64,000 bases of DNA from Polaromonas glacialis (GTDB taxonomy: Bacteria > Pseudomonadota > Gammaproteobacteria > Burkholderiales > Burkholderiaceae_C). The DNA lies in the NCBI RefSeq assembly GCF_000709345.1, contig NZ_KL448324.1, positions 2,301-66,300 of the forward strand, given 5' to 3'. Of this stretch, positions 44,154 to 52,527 are shown one piece after another (positions within the stretch are counted from its first letter, which is position 1; every line of letters starts with the position of its first letter). Under the pieces are notes generated by a model that worked only from the letters and a program-made list of their open reading frames with translations, ran no database searches and was not told the DNA's origin. A program made the position numbers and the translations under genes.

Positions 44154-46538
44154 ATGAGACATGGTGTGATGATGACGGCACTGGCGGCAGGCATCTTGCA
44201 AATGCTCGCACTTGCCATGCCCCTGCAAGCTCTGGCGCAGGAAAATGCCCCAGCGCCCGCAGCCGGTCTTGTCCTGCCCATGCCAACGCCCAAGTCGAGC
44301 GCCGTTATCGGGCGGACCTTCAAGGAGTCGGTGCCGCCCAAGCTGCAAATGACGAAAGCTCCGGCAGGCGCGCCCAATGTGGTCGTGGTGCTGCTCGATG
44401 ACGTCGGTTTCGGTGCCGCCGGCACTTTTGGCGGACTGATTCCCACGCCGACACTCGATATGCTGGCGCAGCAGGGCCTGCGCTACAACCGTTTTCATAC
44501 CACGGCAATGTGCTCGCCCACGCGCGCATCGCTTCTGACCGGGCGCAACCCGCATGCGGTCGGCTGGGGCGTGGTCAGCGAACTCAGCACCAGCTACGAC
44601 GGCTACGCCGGCATGATCCCCAAGAGCGCGGCCACCATCGCCGAGATTCTTCGCCAGCATGGGTATGGCACCTCGGCCTGGGGAAAATGGCATAACACGG
44701 GCATCTGGGAAACATCGGCGACCGGTCCATTTGATCATTGGCCAACCGGGGAAGGGTTCGAAAAATTCTATGGTTTTCTGGGCGGTGCCATGGACCAATA
44801 CGAGCCAGAGCTTTTTGACAACACCACGCCAGTCCAGCCCCCCCAAAAGCCCGGCTACACCCTAAACGAAGATTTGGCAGACCATGCCATTGCCTGGATG
44901 CAGCAGCAAAAGTCGGTGTCGCCAGACAAGCCCTTTTTTGTCTACTTTGCACCGGGGGGCGCCCACTCGCCGCTACAAGCACCTAAACCCTGGATAGATC
45001 GCTTCAAGGGGAAATTTGATCAAGGATGGGACAAAGTCCGTGAGGAAATCTTTGCACGCCAAAAACAGTTTGGCGTTATTCCAGCAGACTCGGTGCTGAC
45101 GCCACGGCCCAAGGAATTGCCGGCATGGAACAGCCAGTCTTCGGATCAAATGAAAATCTCGGCCCGGCTGATGGAAACCTACGCCGGATTTCTTGCGCAA
45201 ACCGATGCGCAAGTGGGCCGGCTGGTCGGAACATTGCAACAGATGGGACAGTTCGACAACACCTTGTTCATTTATGTCGTGGGCGACAACGGTGCAAGTG
45301 GCGAGGGCGGATTGGAAGGAAGTTTTCATGAAATCGACGGCTTCAATGGTGTGCGCCCAGACACGGCAACGCTTGTCAAGCGACTCGATGAAATTGGCGG
45401 TCCCGGCACATATCCGCACTATCCAGCCGGTTGGGCGTGGGCCATGGACACGCCGTTCCAATGGATGAAACAAGTGGCCTCGCATTTCGGCGGCACCCGC
45501 AACCCGATGGTGGTCACCTGGCCAAAGCACATACGCGAACCTGGCGGACTCCGGTCGCAGTTTTCGAATGTCAGCGATCTGATGCCCACCATTCTGGAAG
45601 CCGCCCGTATTCCAGCGCTCACCATGGTGAACGGCACCGCGCAGCAGTCCATCGATGGCCAAAGCCTGCTGGAGAGTTTCAATGCGCCCAAGCGCGCCAG
45701 CCGAGACCGTACCCAGTATTTCGAGATGCTCGGCAATCGGGCCATGTACCGGGACGGCTGGATGGCATCGACCACGCCGACCCGGATGCCATGGAAAGTG
45801 CTGAGCTGGGGACCCAGCGCGTTGGGCACGGAGAACTGGGAGCTGTATCACGTCGACAAAGACTTCACCCAGTCGCAGGACCTGGCGAAGCAGCATCCCG
45901 ATAAATTGCAGGAACTGCAGGCTTTGTTCTGGGCAGAGGCTGAGAAAAATAAAGTGTTGCCGCTGGACGATCGTTTCGTCGAACGGCTGTCGCTGACAAA
46001 CGATGCCGGCCAGTCTGACCGCCCGAGCTTGACCGCCGGCCGCAGCAACTTCACCTACTACCAGGGCGCGGTGGCCATCAACGAGGCGAATGCGCCAAAC
46101 ATAAAGAATCGCTCCTATGCGATTACCGTTGACGCGCAAATCAATGAGGCGGGCGCGCAAGGTGTGCTGGTGGCCCAGGGCGGCGCAACCTCCGGTTGGT
46201 CGCTCTATGTCAACAAGGATGGCACGCCGGAGTACACCTATGTGTTTGCCGGCAAGCGCACGACCATTACCGGGTCTCAGCGTCTACCGGCGGGCAAGAC
46301 GGTCGTGCGTTTCGAATTTACTTACGATGGCGGTGGACGCGGCAAGGGCGGCACCGGCAAACTCCTGGTCGATGGCAAGACGATAGGTGAAGCGCGCATC
46401 GACAGGACCGTTCCCAATCTCTTTTCCATGAGTGAGAGCTTCGACGTGGGCACCGATACCAAGTCGCCTGTCGGCAACTATCCGCGCAACTATGTATTCA
46501 ACGGCAAGATTGCCAAGGTCGCCGTTGATTTGAAATAA
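44154..46538 (+). CDS. secreted arylsulfatase-type sulfatase (type I, formylglycine-dependent)
   Basis: The 794-aa protein has a signal peptide (LAAGILQMLALAMPLQALAQ) and the sulfatase signature MCSPTRASLLTGRNP, with the modifiable Cys at residue 120. Metal ligands D82/D83 (VVLLDDVGFG) and D378/N379 (VVGDNGASGEGG) are in place. A C-terminal region of about 200 residues (from residue 620) looks like a beta-rich lectin/LamG-type domain. It would hydrolyse sulfate esters in the periplasm; steroid or bile-acid sulfates are the contextual guess. The ATG at 44154 follows GAGG; 44127 is a weaker start. Confidence 0.88.
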   Translation: MRHGVMMTALAAGILQMLALAMPLQALAQENAPAPAAGLVLPMPTPKSSAVIGRTFKESVPPKLQMTKAPAGAPNVVVVLLDDVGFGAAGTFGGLIPTPTLDMLAQQGLRYNRFHTTAMCSPTRASLLTGRNPHAVGWGVVSELSTSYDGYAGMIPKSAATIAEILRQHGYGTSAWGKWHNTGIWETSATGPFDHWPTGEGFEKFYGFLGGAMDQYEPELFDNTTPVQPPQKPGYTLNEDLADHAIAWMQQQKSVSPDKPFFVYFAPGGAHSPLQAPKPWIDRFKGKFDQGWDKVREEIFARQKQFGVIPADSVLTPRPKELPAWNSQSSDQMKISARLMETYAGFLAQTDAQVGRLVGTLQQMGQFDNTLFIYVVGDNGASGEGGLEGSFHEIDGFNGVRPDTATLVKRLDEIGGPGTYPHYPAGWAWAMDTPFQWMKQVASHFGGTRNPMVVTWPKHIREPGGLRSQFSNVSDLMPTILEAARIPALTMVNGTAQQSIDGQSLLESFNAPKRASRDRTQYFEMLGNRAMYRDGWMASTTPTRMPWKVLSWGPSALGTENWELYHVDKDFTQSQDLAKQHPDKLQELQALFWAEAEKNKVLPLDDRFVERLSLTNDAGQSDRPSLTAGRSNFTYYQGAVAINEANAPNIKNRSYAITVDAQINEAGAQGVLVAQGGATSGWSLYVNKDGTPEYTYVFAGKRTTITGSQRLPAGKTVVRFEFTYDGGGRGKGGTGKLLVDGKTIGEARIDRTVPNLFSMSESFDVGTDTKSPVGNYPRNYVFNGKIAKVAVDLK

Positions 46539-46609
46539 GCCAGACGCCGGTGTCAAGCCCGGCAAAAAGTGCCTCCCTGAGCATGCGGTCTCAAGAGAAG
46601 GCTTCAAAT

Positions 46610-47761
46610 TTACGTCTTGCTGCCATTTGCGTCCAGCACGAGGCGAAAACCGAGGTGCGACATGCTGGTGTAGGGGTCGGTGCCGCGTCGTGCACTGGGT
46701 CGGTAGCTCAGGCAATAGCTCTCATTGCACAGGAAAGATCCGCCCCGCGTCACGTGCTTCGGCGCGTTGACCGGCGTACCCGGCTCGGAGGGGTCGAAAC
46801 TATCGGCCGGACCTTGCGGATTGGCCGGGCTTCCCCCCTTGGCCTCTTTCTCGAAGGCATCGGCGCGGTACCAGTCGGCCACCCACTGCCAGGCATTGCC
46901 GGTCATGTCGGACAAACCGTAGCCATTTGGCGGGAAGGTGCCGGCCGGGCTGGTGCCAAGTGCGCCGCCGGCTTTGGGGCTGACCACAGGAAACGCTTGC
47001 TGCTGCTGACCCTGCCACACGTTGGCCATCTGCTTGCCGTCGGGCGCGAAATCGTTGCCCCAGGCGTACGTTGCCTGCTCCAGCCCGCCGCGCGCAGCGA
47101 ATTCCCATTCGGCCTCGGTAGGCAAGCGCTTGCCGGTCCATTTGGCATAAGCCTGCGCGTCCTCGTAAGACACCTGTACCACCGGGTGGTCTTCTTTGTC
47201 GTCGATGGTACTGTTCGGCCCAGTCGGATGGCGCCAGTTGGCGCCAGGAGCGAAACGCCACCATTGCGCATAGTCATCCAGAGACGCTGGGCCGGTCGTA
47301 CCGGTAAACACCATGGCGCCAGCCACCAGCACATCGGCAGGCGGGCGTGGCGTGCCAGGCGGCAATTGCACTTTAAGCGTTTCCCAGTCGGGCTTTTTCT
47401 CGGCCGTGGTGACGTAGCCGGTAGCCTTCACAAATGCGCGAAATTCAGCGTTGGTGACGTGATGCTGGTCCATCCAGAAACCATGAACCCGCACCTTGTG
47501 AGCAGGCCGTTCGTTAGGCTGCGCAAGCTTGCTGTCGGTTCCCATCAGGAACTCACCGCCCGGCACCCACATCATGCCTATGCGGCCATGCACGCCGTCA
47601 CCGGCAACAATTTGAGGCGCCTGCGGCACTGTTGCCTGCCTTGGCAGCTTGGCCGCGCCCAGGCCAATGCCCAAAGTCAGTGCGACGGCAACAACCTTGC
47701 ACGCTGCTGCGATTATTTTCTTGTTGGTGAAACGTTTCCTGGGACTCACTGCAGTTTTCAT
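46610..47761 (-). CDS. formylglycine-generating enzyme (SUMF1/FGE family), membrane-anchored
   Basis: The 383-aa protein has an N-terminal membrane segment (residues about 15–37) and an FGE-sulfatase domain from residue 60. GGSFLCNESYC preserves both active-site cysteines (C345, C350) in the C-x4-C spacing of aerobic copper-dependent FGE; many bacterial SUMF1-like proteins lack them. It should oxidise Cys120 of the adjacent sulfatase to formylglycine. The genes are convergent, 71 bp apart. The N-terminal anchor places catalysis outside the inner membrane unless cleaved. The ATG at 47761 is used rather than the frame start at 47833. Confidence 0.88.
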   Translation of the reverse strand: MKTAVSPRKRFTNKKIIAAACKVVAVALTLGIGLGAAKLPRQATVPQAPQIVAGDGVHGRIGMMWVPGGEFLMGTDSKLAQPNERPAHKVRVHGFWMDQHHVTNAEFRAFVKATGYVTTAEKKPDWETLKVQLPPGTPRPPADVLVAGAMVFTGTTGPASLDDYAQWWRFAPGANWRHPTGPNSTIDDKEDHPVVQVSYEDAQAYAKWTGKRLPTEAEWEFAARGGLEQATYAWGNDFAPDGKQMANVWQGQQQQAFPVVSPKAGGALGTSPAGTFPPNGYGLSDMTGNAWQWVADWYRADAFEKEAKGGSPANPQGPADSFDPSEPGTPVNAPKHVTRGGSFLCNESYCLSYRPSARRGTDPYTSMSHLGFRLVLDANGSKT

Positions 47762-47965
47762 CTGGGCATTCCTATGTCGTGTGTAGGTGTGGCCTGCATT
47801 GGCAGGAAGGCAATGGAAATCGCAACTACACATGCGCCATGGATAAGACAGTCACCGCATGTCTGTGCTGTCGATGAGAACCCGGCGGCTGGGCATGGCT
47901 GTCGCCGCTATGGCCATTCCAGCAGCGGTAGCGCGGCTGATTAAAACCGTTACGTTGGTGCCACC

Positions 47966-48011
47966 ATATTTTCATTGATCCGCTCTGCCGGCATCGTCCA
48001 ACAAGGGTAGG
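47966..48011 (-). promoter_or_regulatory. island promoter 8 (minus strand, weaker): CCTACCC-N6-GACGATG plus AAATAT
   Basis: On the minus strand the right arm GACGATG is 47998–47992 and is followed after 20 nt by AAATAT (47971–47966). The left arm is poor. The 13 nt TTGTTGGACGATG are identical to promoter 5, which controls the sulfatase. The implied leader to the FGE start is long, about 200 nt. Confidence 0.5.
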
Positions 48012-48158
48012 GAAAACGGTTTCGAAGAGAGATAAATGTCGTGTGCTGAAAAAGCCATGCGGGGCATTCAGCAATAGGGCCTTGCCCTGCAAATTTTTAT
48101 TTCACCCGCATTGATGCGCGGCCAAAGGGGTTGATAGCCAAAATTCAACCCGCGAGTT

Positions 48159-48205
48159 TCTAGTCCTCTCAGACGATGGCCGGAGCATGTCTCTTGGCGC
48201 ACTAT
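48159..48205 (+). promoter_or_regulatory. island promoter 6: TCTAGTC-N6-GACGATG plus -10-like CACTAT
   Basis: Left arm 48159–48165 and right arm 48172–48178, then 21 nt, then CACTAT at 48200–48205 (an overlapping TATAGA lies at 48203). It precedes the aldolase-like gene by 87 bp. Between this site and promoter 8 the 504-bp gap shows no gene. Confidence 0.72.
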
Positions 48206-48265
48206 AGATGCACGTTGGATTGTCGGCCCAACACCTTGAGCCGGCGCACATTAACAAGGAAACCC

Positions 48266-49480
48266 ATGGGACTCACAGGACAGGCGTCGCTGGTTGGCGC
48301 CGCGCAGTACAAGCCAGAAAAATATTCCACCGCGCCGCAAATGTTCCATCTGGAGCAGGTGGCCGATCTGGCCACGCAGGCGCTGGACGACGCCGGCCTG
48401 TCGCTGTCCGACGTGGACGGCCTCATCACCGTTGGCCCGCAGTTCCATGAAGCCGGCATGTTCGTGCCCGCCATGGCCGGCGAATACCTGGGCGTGCCGC
48501 TGAACTTTGCCGAGGTGGTCGACTTGGGCGGCGCCAGCTCGGTGGGCGCCGTCTGGCGCGCCGCCATGGCCATCGAGATGGGCATGTGCGACACCGTGGT
48601 GTGCGTGATTCCGTCGCGCATGGCACCCACCACGCCGAACGACGACCACATGGCCGAGGTGATGAAGGCGTCGCGCTTTGGCGGCCACAGCACGCGCTTT
48701 GGCGCGCCCGAGGCCGAGATGGACCTGCCCTACGGCCACATGGCGCAAAACACCGGCTACGCCATGATTGCCCAGCGCTACGCGGCCATTTACGGCTACG
48801 ACGCGGCTGCACTGGCGCGCATCGCCGTGGACCAGCGCTTCAATGCCTGCCACAACCCCAACGCCATGTTTTATGGCCAGCCCATCACCGTCGAGGACGT
48901 GCTGGCATCGCGCATGGTGGCCGAGCCGCTGCGCATGCTGGAGATCGTCATGCCGGTGGCCGGCGGCGGCGCTGTGGTCGTCACGCGAAACGAAAAGGCC
49001 CGTAAGGGCCAGCACCGCGGCGTGAAGGTGATTGGCTGCGGCGAGCATGTGCAGACCAAGTCGCCCACCTATGCCGCCGACATGCTGGCCACGCCGATTG
49101 GCCCGGCCTCGCGCCGCGCCTTTGCAATGGCGGGCCTCACGCCCGCCGACATGCACATGGCGCAAATCTACGACTGCTACACCATCACCGTGCTGCTGAC
49201 GCTGGAAGACGCCGGCTTTTGCGCCAAGGGCGAGGGCATGCGCTTTTTGCGCGAACACGATTTCACATTCAAGGGCGACTTTCCAATGAATACCCATGGC
49301 GGACAACTCAGCTTTGGCCAGACCGGCAGCTCCGGCGGCATGACGCAGGTGATCGAGGCGATGCACCAGATCCAGGGCCGTGCCGGCGAGCGCCAAGTGG
49401 CACGCCACGACCTGGCTTATGTCTCGGGCACCGGCGGCGTGATGAGCGAGCAGGGCGCCTTGATTTTGAAAGGGGCCTGA
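48266..49480 (+). CDS. thiolase-superfamily lipid-transfer protein, Ltp2/Sal1-like side-chain retro-aldolase
   Basis: The 404-aa protein has the SCP-x/Ltp2 thiolase fold, but where thiolases have the nucleophile Cys it reads DLGGASSVGAVWRAA (no Cys near residue 90), and the thiolase GHPxGASG loop is LSFGQTGSSGG. Loss of the thiolysis residues while keeping Tyr-rich segments (IYDCYT; DLAYVSGTGG) is typical of Ltp2-type aldolases, which split the C17 side chain from a 17-hydroxy CoA ester with a DUF35 partner. That partner is encoded 3 nt downstream. An AAGGA site precedes the ATG at 48266. Confidence 0.75.
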   Translation: MGLTGQASLVGAAQYKPEKYSTAPQMFHLEQVADLATQALDDAGLSLSDVDGLITVGPQFHEAGMFVPAMAGEYLGVPLNFAEVVDLGGASSVGAVWRAAMAIEMGMCDTVVCVIPSRMAPTTPNDDHMAEVMKASRFGGHSTRFGAPEAEMDLPYGHMAQNTGYAMIAQRYAAIYGYDAAALARIAVDQRFNACHNPNAMFYGQPITVEDVLASRMVAEPLRMLEIVMPVAGGGAVVVTRNEKARKGQHRGVKVIGCGEHVQTKSPTYAADMLATPIGPASRRAFAMAGLTPADMHMAQIYDCYTITVLLTLEDAGFCAKGEGMRFLREHDFTFKGDFPMNTHGGQLSFGQTGSSGGMTQVIEAMHQIQGRAGERQVARHDLAYVSGTGGVMSEQGALILKGA

Positions 49481-49483
49481 GCC

Positions 49484-50431
49484 ATGAGCTGGAACAAACC
49501 CCTGCCGCGACCGACCGCCATTTCCGCCCCGTTCTGGGACGGCCTCAAAGCCCACGAAGTGCGCCTGCAGCAATGCGACCAGGGCCACTGGCTGTTCTTT
49601 CCGCGCACGCACTGCCCGACCTGCGGCTCGCGCCAGCTGGCGTGGAAAACCGTTTCGGGCGAAGGCACGCTCTACACCTACACCGTGGCGCGCGTGCCCA
49701 CGCTGCCCGAGTTCAGCGACGAGATGCCGCAGCTGCTGGCCGTGGTCGAGTTGCAAGAGGGCGTGCACATCAACACCACGATGGTCGGCGTAAAGCCCGA
49801 AGACCTGCGCGTCGGCCAGCGCGTGCGCCCGGTGTTTGACGAGCGCCCTGGCAGCGCCACGCTGCTGCGCTTCACGCCGGTCGAGTCCGCGCAGGCCAAC
49901 GTCATCCCCGCAGACAAGCCGGCAGAGGAGCCCAAAGTCGCGCCTGCCGCAGCGGCTGAGACGCCCAAGCGCCAGGTTAGCAGCAAGGACATTGATGCCA
50001 TGCGTTCGCTGGTGTCTGATGCGTTCTCCGACTGGTCGAACCAGATCGAGGTGACGCAGGAGCTGATCAACCAGTTCGCCGAGCTGTCGGGCGACGACTA
50101 CTGGATTCACACCGACCCGGTCAAGGCCAAAGCCGAAAGCCCGTTCGGCACCACGATTGCCCACGGCGCGCTGGTGCAGGTGCTGGTCAGCCGGCTCAAG
50201 ATGCCGATGGATTTCGAGGTCACGGACTTTCGCAACATCGTCAACTACGGCTCGGACCGCTTGCGTTTTGCCACGCCGGTGCCGGCGGGCTGCCGGATTC
50301 ATGGCCGCTACCGCATCAAGTCGGTCGAGCAGGTCAAGAGCGGCGTGCAGGTGACCATGGAAATCAACATCCACGGCGTCGGCCAGGACCGACCTTCGGT
50401 CATCAACGACCTGGTGATGCTCTACATGTGA
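49484..50431 (+). CDS. DUF35 (OB-fold/zinc ribbon)–MaoC hydratase fusion, partner of the aldolase
   Basis: Residues 1–135 form a DUF35 domain with a zinc-ribbon-like start (C31, C44, C47; a Gly replaces the expected fourth ligand at 34) and an OB-fold. An Ala/Pro-rich linker covers about 139–157, and residues 165–315 form a MaoC hotdog with FAELSGDDYWIHTDPVKA and GTTIAHGAL, keeping the Asp/His pair. In actinobacterial ChsH2 the order is MaoC then DUF35; here it is reversed. The protein should couple hydration of the side-chain enoyl-CoA to the retro-aldol step. Confidence 0.82.
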   Translation: MSWNKPLPRPTAISAPFWDGLKAHEVRLQQCDQGHWLFFPRTHCPTCGSRQLAWKTVSGEGTLYTYTVARVPTLPEFSDEMPQLLAVVELQEGVHINTTMVGVKPEDLRVGQRVRPVFDERPGSATLLRFTPVESAQANVIPADKPAEEPKVAPAAAAETPKRQVSSKDIDAMRSLVSDAFSDWSNQIEVTQELINQFAELSGDDYWIHTDPVKAKAESPFGTTIAHGALVQVLVSRLKMPMDFEVTDFRNIVNYGSDRLRFATPVPAGCRIHGRYRIKSVEQVKSGVQVTMEINIHGVGQDRPSVINDLVMLYM

Positions 50432-50536
50432 AACGCCACGCCGGGTGCGGCAGCCAGCGTCACGCCAGGCTTATCCGCCCCTGCGCCCCCGCGCCCCTGG
50501 CTGGCTACTGCCTGTGAAGCTTTTCACGCGGCCTGT

Positions 50537-50552
50537 CCCGACTGCAGTCGGG
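50537..50552. promoter_or_regulatory. perfect 16-bp palindrome upstream of the MFS gene
   Basis: CCCGACTGCAGTCGGG lies 14 bp before the ATG at 50566. There is no loop and no T-run, so an operator or an RNA hairpin masking the ribosome-binding site is more likely than a terminator. It is unlike the island dyads. Confidence 0.4.
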
Positions 50553-50565
50553 TTGGAAAAATTTT

Positions 50566-51750
50566 ATGAACACTCCCACGCTGCATGACCGCACGCTGAT
50601 CGCCTTCATGCTGTCGGCCAGCCTGGCTTCGACCATTGGCGGCCTGCCGTTCAACCTGTTGCCGGTGATGCTGGGCAGCATGGCCGACTCGTTCGGGCTG
50701 GACGCCAGCGCCGCCGGGCTGATGGGCTCGGTCTGCTTTGCAGGCTACCTGGTCGGCACGCTGGGCGCGCCGCTGTGGATGAACCGGCTCAACTGGCGCG
50801 TGCTGACGGTGGTGAGCGCGGCGGGAACTTCGCTGTTCTTTGCCCTGAGCGCGGGCGTCAGCAGCGTGCCGGTGCTCTATGCCATGTGGGCGCTGATCGG
50901 CTTTTTTGCCTCGACCATGACCTGCCTGGGCATGCGCATCCTGTCGGACCTGCCCAACAAGGTGCGCGCCTTTGGCGTGCGCCAGGGCGTCGAGCTGTCG
51001 GTCACGGCGCTGGTGCTGTTTGCGCTGCCGCCGCTGGTGATTGCGCATTTCAAATACCCCGGCGCGGCGCTGGCGCTGGCAGGCGTGGTGGCGCTCTTGG
51101 GGCTGTCGGCGCTGTGGGTGCCGCACGGCCCGCCGCAGGGCCATGCTTCGGTCGCCGCAGTCCGTGGCCCGTTGCCGGCGGCCTCCTGGCGGGCGCTGGG
51201 GCTGTTTTTGCTGTTTCTGGTGGGCAACATCGGCCTGTGGGCTTTTCTGGAACGCATCGGGTCGTCGCTCAAGGTCAGCCCGACCGAGATGGGCATTGTC
51301 TTTGCACTGCTCAAGTTGCTGGGGGGCGTTGCCGCGTTCAGTGTGGCAGCTCTTGGCGAGCGCTTGGCGCCGCGGCGTGCCGCGCTGCTGGTGCTGGTGG
51401 TGATTGGCGCGGGACTGGCGCTTCTGGCCAGCGCCAGCACCACCGGTTTTGTCGGCTTTGCGCTGGGCGCCTGGGTCTGGGAATTCGCTTTTACCTGCGG
51501 CTGCGTGTTCCAGACGGCGGCTATTGCGCGCAGTGACCCAAGCGGCCGCGCGGTCACGCTGGTGCCGGGCGCGTTTGCCCTGAGCTCGATGGCCGGGCCG
51601 GGCTTGGCCGGCCAGATCGTCGCAGGCGGCAGCTTTGGCGGTTTGTTGGTGTTTGCCCTCGCTTCTTCGCTGGTGCCTCTGCTGGCCGCCTGGCTGTGGC
51701 GCCCTCAGGGGGCATGGGTCGCAGGTGACGCGCATGGCACCAAGTCGTGA
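50566..51750 (+). CDS. major facilitator superfamily transporter
   Basis: The 394-aa protein has about 12 hydrophobic helices with an MFS layout (GLMGSVCFAGYLVGTLGAPL in helix 2; a loop near residues 187–205 between halves). It is downstream of the aldolase/DUF35 genes and could import or export a steroid, bile acid or degradation intermediate; no substrate signature is readable. The start lacks a good ribosome-binding site. Confidence 0.85.
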   Translation: MNTPTLHDRTLIAFMLSASLASTIGGLPFNLLPVMLGSMADSFGLDASAAGLMGSVCFAGYLVGTLGAPLWMNRLNWRVLTVVSAAGTSLFFALSAGVSSVPVLYAMWALIGFFASTMTCLGMRILSDLPNKVRAFGVRQGVELSVTALVLFALPPLVIAHFKYPGAALALAGVVALLGLSALWVPHGPPQGHASVAAVRGPLPAASWRALGLFLLFLVGNIGLWAFLERIGSSLKVSPTEMGIVFALLKLLGGVAAFSVAALGERLAPRRAALLVLVVIGAGLALLASASTTGFVGFALGAWVWEFAFTCGCVFQTAAIARSDPSGRAVTLVPGAFALSSMAGPGLAGQIVAGGSFGGLLVFALASSLVPLLAAWLWRPQGAWVAGDAHGTKS

Positions 51751-52066
51751 ATAAAAACACCTTGGCTGGTGCGGGGTGACGTATGTCAGGCAGCAGTGAA
51801 AGGCAGTCCCACGCGGGGCACTGTACCAACTGGCTGTAGGTATTGCCGGTAATGCAGGGGCTAACCAGAAAAGCACTGTCACCGAACTTGAAAAAGTAAA
51901 GGGTTTGAAGGAAAACCCTTAGTTCAAACGGGTGATGTTGTGCGGTTTCATTGATTTGATACTTGCGCCATGGCTCCTGCAAAAACGGGGCTTCTGACAA
52001 TAAAAAAGAGTTCCGAAGGAACCGCAGTGGCTGAAAAGCCTGTTCTTTGAACCAAGGAGACACACC
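51751..52066. other. 316-bp intergenic region with a hairpin
   Basis: No gene is supported. A perfect 8-bp stem AAGGGTTT/AAACCCTT with a 6-nt loop lies at 51899–51920 without a T-run on the plus strand. The right end holds the promoter and AAGGAG site of the small gene at 52067. Confidence 0.4.
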
Positions 52067-52255
52067 ATGAAAAGCCGCCGTTCACGCTGGATTCTTGCCG
52101 CTACCGTTGCCATTGCACTGTGCACTTCGCTGATGAGCCTGCCTTCCCTCACCCCGCTGGCTTTTTCGAGCATTGCACCCCCAGCTGCATACAGCGTTGG
52201 CGCCCCACCTGCGGGTGCTTCATGGCAAGTGGCGATGACGTCCAATCGCTGGTAA
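52067..52255 (+). CDS. small secreted or membrane-anchored protein, function unknown
   Basis: The 62-codon frame follows a strong AAGGAG 8 nt before the ATG. It encodes a positively charged start and hydrophobic core typical of a signal peptide (MKSRRSRWILAATVAIALCT), then a short Ala/Pro-rich tail. I do not recognise it. It sits between the MFS gene and the convergent tesG end. It could be a small exported protein or an uORF-like remnant. Confidence 0.5.
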   Translation: MKSRRSRWILAATVAIALCTSLMSLPSLTPLAFSSIAPPAAYSVGAPPAGASWQVAMTSNRW

Positions 52256-52410
52256 GGCGCGCTGCCCGGGGCCTTGGTGCAGGCCCCAGGTCAGGCCACC
52301 TTGTCCCTGTTCCTGCTGGAAATAAATGGTAAAAATAGGCTTAAGCGGTTGCTGGTTGTGGTTTTTCAGCTATTAAAAGCATAGTATTTTAGTCAGTGCA
52401 ATACACCCAT

Positions 52411-52440
52411 GAAAAAAGGAGGCCAAGGCCTCCTTTTTTC
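52411..52440. terminator. bidirectional Rho-independent terminator
   Basis: A perfect 14-bp stem (GAAAAAAGGAGGCC at 52411–52424 with its complement at 52427–52440) has a 2-nt central gap and A-runs/T-runs on both sides. It can stop transcription from both the 52067 gene and the tesG operon. Confidence 0.9.
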
Positions 52441-52527
52441 ATTTTTGCCGTCGTGCCGCTGTTTTCGCCTTGCCCCGGTTCAGGGGCAGAGGCTGGCATG
52501 CAGCCACAGGCGGGCAGGGCATTTGAC

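Noticed and set aside
48266..49480. Ordinary acetyl-CoA acetyltransferase
   Set aside because: The nucleophile Cys and the GHPxGASG loop of thiolases are absent and a DUF35 partner follows, so an aldolase-type function is more likely.
48251..50374. 707-codon minus-strand open frame opposite the aldolase and DUF35–MaoC genes
   Set aside because: Same shadow effect; the plus-strand genes have family motifs and ribosome-binding sites, the antisense frame has neither.
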